DNA of 64,000 nt, from positions 1 through 64,000 of the forward strand of contig NZ_JAGPXT010000008.1 in the NCBI RefSeq assembly GCF_018070465.1. The letters run 5' to 3'. The stretch is from Micromonospora sp. C95. Its GTDB lineage: Bacteria; Actinomycetota; Actinomycetes; Mycobacteriales; Micromonosporaceae. Shown one piece after another: positions 37,087 to 46,800 of this stretch; the first letter of the stretch is position 1, and each line of letters opens with the position of its first letter. The notes beneath the pieces were generated by a model. The model saw only the letters and a list, made by a program, of their open reading frames with translations, searched no databases and was not told the DNA's origin. Made by a program: the position numbers and the translations under genes.

Positions 37087-37428
37087 TCAGCCCGCCGTGG
37101 TGGGGGTGGTGCCCGGGTCCAGGAATCGGCCGACCGTGGCACTGAACTGGCGCCACCCGGACCGCTGGTCGGTCAGCGCCCGCCGGCCGGTGTCGGTCAG
37201 CTCGTAGGTCCGCCGTTCCCGCCCGTTGACGGTGCTCCACGCGCTGACCACGTGGCCGGCCCGCTCCAGTCGCCGCAGTGCCGGATAGACGGTGCCGGTG
37301 GGCAGGTCGAGGCGACCCTCACTGCGCGCCCGCAGGGCCTCGATGATGGCGTAGCCGTGCAGGGCCCCCCGCTCCAGCACGGCCAGGAGCAGGGCGTCGA
37401 GGTGTCCGTGCAGCGCCTGGGCGTTCAT
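37087..37428 (-). CDS. PadR-family regulator
   Basis: A 113-residue winged-helix regulator: LLLAVLERGALHGYAIIEALR, then TGTVYPALRRLERAGHVVSAW and GRERRTYELTDTGRRAL. These are the canonical PadR elements. It lies convergent with the HAAS-domain gene with a 2-nt gap; more often PadR precedes the HAAS gene on the same strand. The ATG at 37428 lies next to an AT-rich patch (ACACGCTACTTGTTAT) that may be its promoter. Effector unknown. Confidence 0.92.
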   Translation of the reverse strand: MNAQALHGHLDALLLAVLERGALHGYAIIEALRARSEGRLDLPTGTVYPALRRLERAGHVVSAWSTVNGRERRTYELTDTGRRALTDQRSGWRQFSATVGRFLDPGTTPTTAG

Positions 37429-37573
37429 GCGTAGACACGCTACTTGTTATCCGGGTGGCGAGCCACCGGGGTGCGGCCAGCGGTTACCGAGCGCAGCCAA
37501 CTAGGGTATGTGCCCAGAGTCACTCACCGGCATCAGCGCCGGGGGTGGTAGCCCGACGCACACGGAGGTCACC

Positions 37574-38524
37574 GTGGCACGCCAGTCGCCCCAACGGCCG
37601 GACGCCGACGAGCCCGAGCTCGATGACACGACCGGCACCAGCGAGCCGGACGTCGCCGAGCCGGCCGACGCCGCGCCCGACGCCGCCGCGGCGGAGACCG
37701 CGAACCGCGCACTCTGGGACGAGCTGCGGATCGATCCGGTGGAGATCGCCCTGCCGGCCGGCACCGGCTTCACCCTTCGCGCGTACCGATCGGCCCGTGA
37801 GCTGACCCCGACCGACGTGGCCGAGCGGGACGCCGACGACCCCTTCCTCGCCCGTCGGCAGGTCGGCCCGACCGAGAGCGACGACGAGGAGGAGGGTGAC
37901 GTCGTCATCCTCGACGAGGACGTCGCCCGGGACTTCGCCGAGAGTGAGGACGAGGAGAAGCAGGCGCAGCGCGACGACGACACCACCGAGGACGGCAAGG
38001 ACGACGCCGACGAGGTCACCGCGGACGAGGCCGGCGACGAGGAGGTGCCGATCTTCCTGACGCACAAGGGCCGGTTGCTGCTGTTCAAGACGCCCGAGTC
38101 GCTTGTCAGCTTCGTTCGTTCCGGCGCACCCAACGACCTGTCTCAGCTGGACAGTTGGGGTGAACTGTCCGAACGGGTGGAACCGGCCGACATCGCGCCG
38201 CTGGACGATGACGTCTACGAGCTCGACCTCGTCGTGGAGAACCTCCGCGGCGGGCACGACACCTGGGATCCGACGCTGCTCATCGAGGCCGGCGAGGTCG
38301 CCCGCGACCTGGCGTACGCCCTGAGGCTGCCCGCAGTGCTGGACATGCTCGCCACCGGCTCCAGTCTCGACGACCTGGACGAGGCGCTCCGGGCGTCGGT
38401 CGGCGGCGGCATCGGCGGCTTCATGGGACGGCGTAGGCTGAAGAAGATCGGGGCACAAACCGCAAGCCTGGGTTGGCGGACCATTGTCGGGAAGATCTCT
38501 GCGGTCGTGGACTGGCGCGACTGA
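37574..38524 (+). CDS. Hypothetical strongly acidic protein
   Basis: A 316-residue protein I do not recognise functionally. Residues 1-50 and 115-175 are dominated by Asp/Glu (for example ESDDEEEGDVVILDEDVARD). Residues 175-290 look folded (FLTHKGRLLLFKTPESLVSFV, RGGHDTWDPTLLIEAGEVARDLAYAL), and the end is basic (GRRRLKKIGAQTASLGW). Similar proteins in Micromonosporaceae are sometimes labelled primosomal, without clear support here. GGAGGT lies 5 nt before GTG 37574. It is 64 nt upstream of the IS110-like fusion gene, so the two may be cotranscribed. Confidence 0.78.
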   Translation: MARQSPQRPDADEPELDDTTGTSEPDVAEPADAAPDAAAAETANRALWDELRIDPVEIALPAGTGFTLRAYRSARELTPTDVAERDADDPFLARRQVGPTESDDEEEGDVVILDEDVARDFAESEDEEKQAQRDDDTTEDGKDDADEVTADEAGDEEVPIFLTHKGRLLLFKTPESLVSFVRSGAPNDLSQLDSWGELSERVEPADIAPLDDDVYELDLVVENLRGGHDTWDPTLLIEAGEVARDLAYALRLPAVLDMLATGSSLDDLDEALRASVGGGIGGFMGRRRLKKIGAQTASLGWRTIVGKISAVVDWRD

Positions 38525-38588
38525 CCCGCACCAGGGACCATCAGTCTCTGGCAGAGAAAGCCCTGAGTCCCGGGAGGAGGACGACGCC

Positions 38589-40913
38589 GTGGCGCTCGTG
38601 CGCGTGTACTGCGGTCTGACTTCGGCGGACCCGGCCGACCGACCGGTCTCGACCGGATCGGCGCTGACGTCCGCTGTGGTCGACGACGCAGGCCGTCTGC
38701 TGCATGTCTGCGAGATCGGCGACGACCCGACGGGCTACGCCCGGCTGGTCACCCTGCTCGTGGAACGTTCCGGCGGGCCGAGCGGTGCGGCGATTGCCGC
38801 CGACAGCGACGACCACACCATCACCTCTCTGCTCAGCGCCGCCGGTCGCCCGCTGGCGATCGCCGACGACGACTCGGTCGACGACTTCGCCGAGCGGTTC
38901 GCCGACGACGACTCGTTGGAGGAGATGCAGTCGCCGCCGGCCGTTCGGCGCGCCGTCGGTCTCGCCCGGTCGCTGCAGGCCGGGGCGCTGTCGGCGGTGA
39001 CCCTGCCGGCTCCCCGTGAGCTCGCTGGCTACAAGCAGGTCCTCGCCGCACACGCCGCGCTGGCCAGCGGTCGGCACTCCGCCGCGGTCGCGCTGCGCGA
39101 GGTGCTCCGCGAGCTCTACCCGGCCGCGCTGCGCGCCTACCCCGACCCCGCCGAGCCGATCCCGCTGGCTGTGCTGGACGCCCTGCCCGAGCCAGGCATG
39201 CTCACCGACGCGGCCGGCCGGGGCCGCGACGCCGCGGTCACCGCGGATGCCGTAACCGCCCAGCTCGCCGCCGAGGGCGCGGGTGACGCGGAGGCGATCG
39301 ACGAGGCGGTCACCGCGCTGCGGGTCGCCATCTCCGAGACCCCACGGCGGGCCACCGTCAACCGGGCCCTGACGTCGGCCGCCGCGGAGACCATCAGGCA
39401 GGCGGTCGCCTCGGTGCGGGCCTGCGACGCCGGCTGCGACGCACTCGTCGGCGCCCTGCGCGCCCGCACCGCCGGGCCGACGCCGGCGTCCGGCCGGCGA
39501 GCTGCCGCGCGGCGCGGCGAGCAGGTCGGTGAGTTGTCGGCGAGTTCCCCCGTTACCCAGACCGGCCTGCGCTCCGTGCGACCCGGCGGACCCGAGCCGG
39601 CCGGTGGTCGCCGCAGCCGACCGGAGCCGGTGCCGGGCAACGTCCCGCCGGCCTCCCCGCGTCCCCTCGGCCCCCCGCCGGTGGCGCCCGCGCCGGTGAC
39701 TCCCCCGCCGGTGGCGCCCGCCCCCGTGACGCCGGCCGCCGTGGCCGGCCCCCCCGTCGCGCCGTCACGTGCCGACTCGCACCCTTCCCGCACGGACGGT
39801 CCAACCAACCGGCCGATCTCCGCTCCGCCCCCGCCGCCGCCCGGGATCACACCGATCGCGCCGACGCAGCGCGGCTCAATCCCGCCCGCCGAAGCAGGCG
39901 AGCCGTTCCGGCCGACGCTCACCACCGCGGCGATCAACAGTGCCCGGGCCGAGCGCCAGCGGACCGTCATCCCGCCTCGACCGAAGACGAACGGCGAGCC
40001 ACCGGCACCGACCGGCGGCTTCAGTGCCACCGACCTCAGCGTCCCGGTGCCGGCGCCCCGTCCGGAGCAGGAGAAGACCGCTCCTCCGGGATCCCGCTCG
40101 AACTGGCCGCTGGTGAACAACCCGGACAGCCCGGCCGACACCACGCCCCGCAACCCGGTTGTCGGCTCCTACGAGGACCGGGGGCGGCGCAGCGCTCCCG
40201 AGACCCCCACCGACAACGGTGCCGACCGCCGGGTCACTCCGCCCTGGCTCGCCGACGATCTGCCGCCGGAGCCGCCGGTGTTACGACTGGTCGAGCCGCC
40301 GCCGCTGGCCGACCGGGCGTTGCGCAACGGGGCCCAGCCGCCACCGGAGGCGCCGCCGCTACGGCTCGTCGACCGGGAAGGCCCCGAACGCGGCAACCGG
40401 GGGGCCGAGCGGCTGGACCTTCCGCCGACCCGGCGTCCGGCGGAGCCGTCGATCGAGCACCGGACGCCGCCGGTCTCCGACGAGGGCGACGGCGATCTGC
40501 TGATCTTCGCGCAGGCCCGTTCCGCCTGGTTCGTGGGCCACGGCGAGGAGGCCGACCTGGACTGGTCGACAATGGCCGACAGCGGTTGGCAGGCCGCCGA
40601 GCAGGCGGCCCGTCCTGCGGTGGGTGCTGAGACGAACGCCGGGCTACCGAAGCGGGTACCGAAGGCCAACCTGGTGCCCGGCTCACCGTTGCGGGAGGAG
40701 CGTCCGCTGCGGATCGTGCGCGACGCGGCCAGCCTGGCCGAGAACACGACCGGCTACTTCCGGGGCTGGCGCCGGGGGCAGGAGATCGGTGGGTTCGCGG
40801 TCGGCGGCCGTCCCGGGCGGGAATCCGCCGGCGGCTGGGACTTCACCCGCGACACCGGCGATCGCGACGACGATCGGGAGTACGAGTACCGCTCCGCCGG
40901 ATACCGTTCCTGA
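38589..40913 (+). CDS. Degenerate IS110-transposase-like protein with conservon-kinase-like tail
   Basis: A 774-residue protein in three parts. Residues 1-330 resemble IS110-type transposases in layout ([39 protein letters not shown], then an Ala-rich helical segment), but the expected DEDD acidic residues are not in place (VYCGLTSADP instead of VGIDVxK). Residues 330-640 are Pro/Arg-rich and disordered. The tail (645-735) contains SAWF, AGLPKRVPKANLVPG (684-698) and GYFRGWRRGQ, matching the tail of the sensor kinase at 43853-47317, which has [19 protein letters not shown] and YHRGVQRG. No IS ends flank the gene. RBS GGGAGGAGG precedes the GTG. Function unknown; probably a domesticated protein tied to the conservon. 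Confidence 0.8.
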   Translation: MALVRVYCGLTSADPADRPVSTGSALTSAVVDDAGRLLHVCEIGDDPTGYARLVTLLVERSGGPSGAAIAADSDDHTITSLLSAAGRPLAIADDDSVDDFAERFADDDSLEEMQSPPAVRRAVGLARSLQAGALSAVTLPAPRELAGYKQVLAAHAALASGRHSAAVALREVLRELYPAALRAYPDPAEPIPLAVLDALPEPGMLTDAAGRGRDAAVTADAVTAQLAAEGAGDAEAIDEAVTALRVAISETPRRATVNRALTSAAAETIRQAVASVRACDAGCDALVGALRARTAGPTPASGRRAAARRGEQVGELSASSPVTQTGLRSVRPGGPEPAGGRRSRPEPVPGNVPPASPRPLGPPPVAPAPVTPPPVAPAPVTPAAVAGPPVAPSRADSHPSRTDGPTNRPISAPPPPPPGITPIAPTQRGSIPPAEAGEPFRPTLTTAAINSARAERQRTVIPPRPKTNGEPPAPTGGFSATDLSVPVPAPRPEQEKTAPPGSRSNWPLVNNPDSPADTTPRNPVVGSYEDRGRRSAPETPTDNGADRRVTPPWLADDLPPEPPVLRLVEPPPLADRALRNGAQPPPEAPPLRLVDREGPERGNRGAERLDLPPTRRPAEPSIEHRTPPVSDEGDGDLLIFAQARSAWFVGHGEEADLDWSTMADSGWQAAEQAARPAVGAETNAGLPKRVPKANLVPGSPLREERPLRIVRDAASLAENTTGYFRGWRRGQEIGGFAVGGRPGRESAGGWDFTRDTGDRDDDREYEYRSAGYRS

Positions 40914-41064
40914 GGCCCCACCAGCACGACGCCGGTGAGGTGGGCTCATAGCTTTCCACCTGCGTGTTTCTGCCCACAGCCGGATAATTTGACGCCGATT
41001 CGCCGGGGCCGGGAGCATACCCGCGGAACAGGCGGCGGCAGGTCGCCGGGCGGGGAGGCGACTC

Positions 41065-42282
41065 ATGGCGACACCGGTGACCGACCCCTGCGTGGTCACT
41101 CGACGCGGCGTACTGGCCGCAGCAGCGGGCACGCTGTTGCTGGGGGCCTGCGGGCGGGACGGCGGGCGGGAGAACGCCGTCACCCGGCCCGCTCCCGGTC
41201 ATGAGTTGGTCGTCGGTGCCACGCTTGAGCTGAGCGGCCCAGGTGCGGCGCTGGGGGTGCTCCAGCAACGGGCGCTGGCCATCAGCGCGGCGACCCTCAA
41301 CGAGAAGGGTGTTGCGGTCGGCAACCTCCGCCGGACAGTCCGCCTCGAGGTGCTGGACAATCGCAGCGCCCCTCGGCTGGCCGCCCAGCAGGCGACCGAG
41401 CTGGGCCGTCGTAGCGACGTGCACGCCCTGCTCGGAGCCACCCTGGCGGAGACCTCGATGTCGGTCATCGGGGTGGCGCAGAGGCTCCGGCTGCCGTTCG
41501 TGTCGTTGGCGTTCGGCGACTCCATCGCGGTGCCGCTGGCCCAGCGCGCCTACATCTACAAGGTCACGCCGGACGCCAGCGACGTGGCGCGGCGGCTCGC
41601 CCAGCTGATCAGCGCCGAAGGGCTACGCCGGGTGGTGCTGCTGGCCGAGAACGGGCTGCACGGCGACTCGGGTGTCAGGGCCATGCGGGGTGCGCTGCGG
41701 ACCGCAGAGGTCGGGCTGCTCCGCACCGTACGGCTGCCGGCTGGCAAGGCCGGCCTGGCCGGCGCCGCCGAACTGGCCGTCGCGGCCCGCGCCGACGCTG
41801 TGGTGGTGTGGGCGACCGCGCCCACTTCCGGTGCTGCCGCGCGGGCGCTACGCGCCGCCGGGCATGACGGTGAGTTGTTCTTCGACGCCGGAGCCGTCGC
41901 CGAGGAAACTCTGGACGGTCCCAATCTGGCCGCGGTAGAGGGCTCCTACGCGGTCCACCCGTCGTCGCTCGGCGGCTCCACAATCGCCAACAGCAGCGCC
42001 GTCGGGCGCGCCTACCGCGACCTCGTCTCGACGTACATCCGCGCGCACGGCGCCTACCGTGGCTTCGCCCCGTACGCCTCGGACGCGCTGCTGCTGATCA
42101 GCACGGCGGCCCGGTTGGCCGACAGTGTGGACCGTGGTCGGCTGCGGGCGTACCTGCAGAACCAGGTCACCGACGGTCTGGCCGGGATGTACTCGTTCAC
42201 GCCCATCCGACACAGCGGCATGGACCGCCACTCGCTGGGGGTGTACCGCGTCGACGGCGGGGCCTGGAACCGGCTCAGCTGA
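41065..42282 (+). CDS. Type-1 periplasmic-binding-fold lipoprotein (amino-acid-type receptor)
   Basis: A 405-residue exported lipoprotein. The signal has a twin arginine (TRRGVLAAAAG) and lipobox LLGAC (cysteine about residue 29). The mature part shows the branched-chain amino acid receptor fold (LVVGATLELSGPGAALG, LGATLAETSMSVIGVAQRLRLPFVS, YKVTPDASDVARRLAQLI). No permease or ATPase gene is nearby, so it may be a sensor rather than a transporter component. It is convergent with the conservon, whose kinase has an extracellular nitrate-type sensor domain. Confidence 0.85.
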   Translation: MATPVTDPCVVTRRGVLAAAAGTLLLGACGRDGGRENAVTRPAPGHELVVGATLELSGPGAALGVLQQRALAISAATLNEKGVAVGNLRRTVRLEVLDNRSAPRLAAQQATELGRRSDVHALLGATLAETSMSVIGVAQRLRLPFVSLAFGDSIAVPLAQRAYIYKVTPDASDVARRLAQLISAEGLRRVVLLAENGLHGDSGVRAMRGALRTAEVGLLRTVRLPAGKAGLAGAAELAVAARADAVVVWATAPTSGAAARALRAAGHDGELFFDAGAVAEETLDGPNLAAVEGSYAVHPSSLGGSTIANSSAVGRAYRDLVSTYIRAHGAYRGFAPYASDALLLISTAARLADSVDRGRLRAYLQNQVTDGLAGMYSFTPIRHSGMDRHSLGVYRVDGGAWNRLS

Positions 42283-42328
42283 CCACGGTGGGCTCCGCAG
42301 GACGTCCACCCACCTCATCCGGTCGCCA

Positions 42329-42370
42329 ACCAGCGCCCGATGTCGGCGGTAGCCGTCACCGGGCGCTGGT
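42329..42370. terminator. Convergent terminator hairpin
   Basis: ACCAGCGCCCG (42329-42339) pairs perfectly with CGGGCGCTGGT (42360-42370) around a 20-nt loop, between the lipoprotein gene and the last conservon gene. It can terminate both. Confidence 0.75.
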
Positions 42371-42378
42371 GCCGATCA

Positions 42379-42993
42379 TCAGGCGGGCGCGACGGCCCGG
42401 GAGCGACGCATCGTGAGCACGTACTCGACAAGCGAGATCAGTACGTGCTTGGTCGACTCCCGGTTCCGGGCGTCGCAGGCCACCACCGGCACGTCGCTGG
42501 AGACGGCGAGCGCCTCCCGGACGTCCTGCGGGTCGTGGTACTGCATCCCGTCGAAGCAGTTGATGGCCACCAGGTACGGCAGCCGCCGATGCTCGAAGAA
42601 ATCGATCGCCGCGAAGCAATCGGCCAGCCGGCGGGTGTCCACCAGCACGACCGCGCCGATCGCACCCCGAACCAGCTCATCCCACATGAACCAGAAACGG
42701 GTCTGACCCGGCGTACCGAACAGGTACAGGATCAGGTCGCGATCGATCGAGATGCGGCCGAAGTCCATGGCCACCGTGGTCGTCGTCTTGCCCGGCACCT
42801 GCCGGGTGTCGTCGACGCCGACTCCGGCGGAGGTCATGATGGCCTCGGTGGTCAGCGGCGTGATCTCCGAGACCGAGCCGACCAACGTCGTCTTGCCGAC
42901 GCCGAATCCACCGGCGATAACAATCTTCGCCGACGTCACGCGCCCGCTCGGGGCCGGCGGTCGGTGCGACATGTCAGAGCCTGCGAAGTCCAC
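42379..42993 (-). CDS. cvnD: Conservon small GTPase, CvnD/MglA-like
   Basis: A 204-residue Ras-like GTPase. It has P-loop GGFGVGKTT (28-36), TTTTVAMDFGR (switch region with DxG) and FGTPGQTRFWFMWDEL, while the usual NKxD is replaced by NCFDG. This is the standard last protein of actinobacterial conservons. The ATG overlaps the end of the DUF742 gene by 20 nt, implying coupled translation. The partner GAP/GEF role is expected from the roadblock protein in the same operon. Confidence 0.94.
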   Translation of the reverse strand: MDFAGSDMSHRPPAPSGRVTSAKIVIAGGFGVGKTTLVGSVSEITPLTTEAIMTSAGVGVDDTRQVPGKTTTTVAMDFGRISIDRDLILYLFGTPGQTRFWFMWDELVRGAIGAVVLVDTRRLADCFAAIDFFEHRRLPYLVAINCFDGMQYHDPQDVREALAVSSDVPVVACDARNRESTKHVLISLVEYVLTMRRSRAVAPA

Positions 42994-43351
42994 TCAGCAC
43001 CCTCTCCAGCAATTCAGTGCCCACCGCGTCGTCCGAGTCGTCCAGGATGGTCGGCTCGTGGACCGCGACCAGGCCGTCCGTCGCCATGTCGGCGATGAGC
43101 ACCCGGGCCACGCCGAGCGGAAGCTGCATCCGCGCCGCGATCTCCGCGAGCGACTGCACGCGTCCGTCGCACAGCGCGGCGATGTACTGGTGCTCACGGC
43201 CTTGGCCACCATTGCCAGTGGCAGCGGCCCGACCGCGCACCGTCGTCTCGACCAACGCCTCCAAGGCGATGTCGAGGCGGGGACGGGTACGACCGCGGGT
43301 CACGGCGTATGGACGGACCAGCGCGCCGGTCGGCTCGTCACGATCAGCCAT
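42974..43351 (-). CDS. cvnC: Conservon DUF742 protein, CvnC
   Basis: A 125-residue DUF742 protein: GALVRPYAVTRGRTRPRLDIALEALVET, then a winged-helix-like segment (QSLAEIAARMQLPLGVARVLIADMATDGLVAVH). It is the third gene of the conservon. ATG 43351 has GGAGGTGA 8 nt upstream, a near-perfect ribosome binding site. The family is found almost only in conservons; its biochemical role is unclear. Confidence 0.92.
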   Translation of the reverse strand: MADRDEPTGALVRPYAVTRGRTRPRLDIALEALVETTVRGRAAATGNGGQGREHQYIAALCDGRVQSLAEIAARMQLPLGVARVLIADMATDGLVAVHEPTILDDSDDAVGTELLERVLSGLRRL

Positions 43352-43451
43352 GTTGCCGCTCACCTCCTTCGTACCCGGCACCGGTTGGACCGGTGCTACC
43401 CGTCGTATGCAATGTTCTCGCCCCGCCTGCCCCCACCGGCCGGCGCGACGA

Positions 43452-43856
43452 TCAGCCCATCATCCCCACAGCCGTGCGCGGCTGTGGGGTCAGGGCGTCG
43501 CCCACCCGATCGACGAGCAGGGCCATCTCGTAACCAACCTGTCCCACGTCGCAACTACGCGCGGCGAGTACCGCGAACGACGAGCCGTCGGAAATCGACA
43601 TCAGGAACAGGAAGCCATTGTCCATCTCGACCACGGTCTGCAGCACGGCGCCTCCCTCGAAGCAGCGGGCCGCGCCCTGGGTCAGGCTGACCAGGCCGGA
43701 GGCGATCGCCGCCAGCTGGTCCGCCCGATCCCGCGGAAGGTCTCGTGACGACGCCAGGAGCAGGCCGTCCGCGGAGACGGCGACCGCGTGCGCGACACCG
43801 GGTACCCGATCGGCGAAGTTGGCCAGCAGCCAACCGAGATCCTGCGTACTAGTCAT
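43452..43856 (-). CDS. cvnB: Conservon roadblock/LC7 protein, CvnB
   Basis: A 134-residue roadblock/LC7 (MglB-like) protein, with [32 protein letters not shown] and [36 protein letters not shown]. Such proteins bind and regulate MglA-type GTPases, here CvnD. Its ATG overlaps the kinase stop by 4 nt (ATGA). Length typical. Confidence 0.94.
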   Translation of the reverse strand: MTSTQDLGWLLANFADRVPGVAHAVAVSADGLLLASSRDLPRDRADQLAAIASGLVSLTQGAARCFEGGAVLQTVVEMDNGFLFLMSISDGSSFAVLAARSCDVGQVGYEMALLVDRVGDALTPQPRTAVGMMG

Positions 43857-46800
43857 CCTTCTTGCTCCTTCTGCCCGCTCCCGGCCACCGGGCCAGAGCC
43901 AGACTGCGAGGACTGCTGCCCGCCCGGAGTTCCCTCCGGGCCGGTCGGGTTGTTGTCCGAAGGGTGACTACGTCCCCGTTGGACACCCCGGTGGTAGGCG
44001 GAGAGCAGACCGCGTACCGACTCCGGGTTACGGCGCTGTACCGAGGTGCTGGGCTTCTCCACCGCCCCCGGCACGAGCTGCGCCATCGGCGTGCGCTTCG
44101 GCAGCCCGGTCTCGGTGGTGCCAGCTGGTGGCGCCTGACTGGCGGCGGTGGCCGCCCGCCAACCGTCGTCGGCCGCGGTCCGCCAGATGTTCTCCTGTGG
44201 TGCCGGACGGTGCGCGGGCGCGCTGTCGGCAGCGCCGGGCCGAAGCCCACCACTCGCTGCCGCGCCGTTCCCGCCGGACGCGCCCGCCCCCGTCGGAGTC
44301 TGTGCCATCGGTGCGTTACCTGTCGTCCCGGTCTGGGTCTGCTGGGCCGGCCGATTGACGACGTCGACCGTGGAGAGCTGCTGAGTCGTCGCGCCGGCCG
44401 TAGTCGACTGACGCGCACCCGCCGACTCCTCCGGACCCGGCCGGCGGGTACGGAACCACGCCGACTCCAGCTCCCGGAAGATCGGCAGCTCCATCGTCTC
44501 GTCGGCGTACCGCTGCCGGCTCTGGGCCTGCGGCGGCGTCGGCGTCGTCGGCGGGTTCTGCGCCGGTGCGGGACGCGCAGCCGGCGTCTGACGCTGCACC
44601 CGAGGCAGCTCGGTGGTCATGTCCAGGGCGGCGGCCAGCCGCTCGGGCACGGCTGGGGCGGCCGGCTCCCCGGCCACCGGCGGCCATGCCGGAGGCGCCG
44701 AGGACGTACCGGTGCCGGGTGCCGCCGAGACGGGCCGCTGCGGCAGCGGGTGGCCGGGCGGCGTCGATACGGGTGAGCCGGAGACGGGCGAGGCCGACAC
44801 GGGGTGACCGGAGACCGGGGCCGCCGACACCGGCGGGGCCGAGTACGGCGTACCGGAGACCGGGGGCGACGACACCGGGGGCACCGCCGGTGGGGCGTAC
44901 GGCCCGGCCTCGGGGCTGCTCGGCAGCTGACGCGGGATCGCCGGCGGCTGACCACCCGGCTCGTCGGTGTGCCGGCGCTGCGGCAGCGGGTCGATCGGAT
45001 GACCGTTCGAGGTGAGCGGCGCGTAACCGTTGCCGTTGCCGCCGGTTGTGCCGCTGGCACCGGTCAGGTCCGACCAGGCGGGCAGGTTGCCTCCGCTACC
45101 CACCGTGGTCGGCGTCCCGGAGCCGTTGCGGCTGGCGGGGTCGAAGGGCCGACCGCCGAGGGTCACCTGGTTGCCCGAGCTGCCCGGGGTACGCGCGGCG
45201 GGCGGGACCGGCGGGTGCGCGCCGTTGCCGAGCGCCGCCAGCGCACCGAACGCCGGGGCCGGTCCGGACGAGGGGCCGGCAGCTGCCGGCAGCGCCGCGG
45301 GCTGCTGCCCGCGGCCGGACAGTGCCCGGGGCACCAGCACGGTTGGCGGCAGCGTGACCTCGGCGACGGTGCCCCGGTCGCTGCCGGGACGCAGCTCGAC
45401 CTTGACGCCGTGCCGGGAGGCCAGGCGGGCGACCACGACCAGACCCATCATCCGGGAGACGGCGACGTCCACCTGCGGCGGCGTGGCCAGCCGCTCGTTC
45501 AGCTCGGTCAACTGCTCGCCGCTGATGCCGATACCTCGGTCCTCGACGTACAGCGAGGCACGGTCGCCGACCCGGCGAGCCTCCACCAGCACCTGGGAGT
45601 CCGGCGGCGAGAAGGCCGTCGCGTTGTCGAACAGCTCGGCGACGAGGTGGACGAGGTCGTTGACCGCGTGCGCGGCGACCTCGATGTCCCGGTCGATCAC
45701 CCCGAACTCGATCCGGGTGTAGTGCTCGACCTCGGACTGGGCGGCGCGCAGCACGTCGATCAGGGCGGCCGGCTCGCGCTGCACCCGGGTCGAGTCGGCC
45801 CCGGCGAGGACCAGCAGGTTCTCGTCGTTGCGGCGCATTCGGGTGGCGAGGTGGTCCAGCTGGAACAGCTCCGCCAGGCGGTCCGGGTCCTCCTCGCCGC
45901 GCTCCAACCGGTCGAGGTGGCCGATCAGTCGGTCGACCAGGATCTGGGACCGACGGGCCAGGTTGACGAACATCGTCGCGACCGACGAGCGCAGCGCGGC
46001 CTGCTCGGCGGCGGTCCGGACGGCCTCCAGGTGAACCGCGTTGAACGCCTCGGTCACCTGGCCGAACTCGTCCTTGCTGCGCACCGGCAGCGGTTCGGCG
46101 ATCTGGTTGGCCAGTTGTACCGGCGAGAGCTGCCCGGTGACCTGCGGGTCGCGCAGCCGGGCGACGGCCTGGGGCAGCCCGTACTGGGCGATGGAGAGCG
46201 CGCCCTGACGCAGCTCACGCAGCGAGCGGGCCATCGACCGGGCCACCAGGAAGGCCAGGAAGATGGCCAGCAGCAGCATGGTGAGCAGCAGGCCGGTCTC
46301 CAGGAAGACCGTGCGCTGCACCTCGGAACGCAGATCGCTGGCCTCGCTCACCACGTCGGAGTCGAACTTCGACTCGACCGAGCGGATCAGCTGGCCGTTG
46401 GCGACCAGCGCCTCGTCCCACTGCTGCGGGGTGAACGAGATGCCGGCGAGGTTCTGGGAGTTGTCGGCGTTGACCTGGCTGATGTAGATGGTCGCCTGCC
46501 GGCGGTCGCCACCACCGATGGTCTGGGCGTGGAACTCCGCCTCCGCCTCGGTGGCCACCGCGTCGAAGCTCTGCTGCGCCTGCTGCTGACCGGTTTCACT
46601 GGAGATGTAGTCGGTGCGCAGGGTCGAACTCATGCCGCCCGAGATCAGCGCGCGGTGCACGACCACCCGGCGAACGGAGAGCCACTCCTTCTCCCGGGCC
46701 ACGGCGGCAGCGGCCCGCATCCGGTCGCTCAGGTCGTTGTCACCGGCCAGCTGACTGGCCGAGTCCCGGATGGTGAGCAGCTGGTTGATCAGCTCGTCGT

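Noticed and set aside
38589..40913. Active insertion sequence of the IS110 family
   Set aside because: No flanking ends or target duplication seen, catalytic acidic residues not in place, and a long non-transposase tail is fused on.
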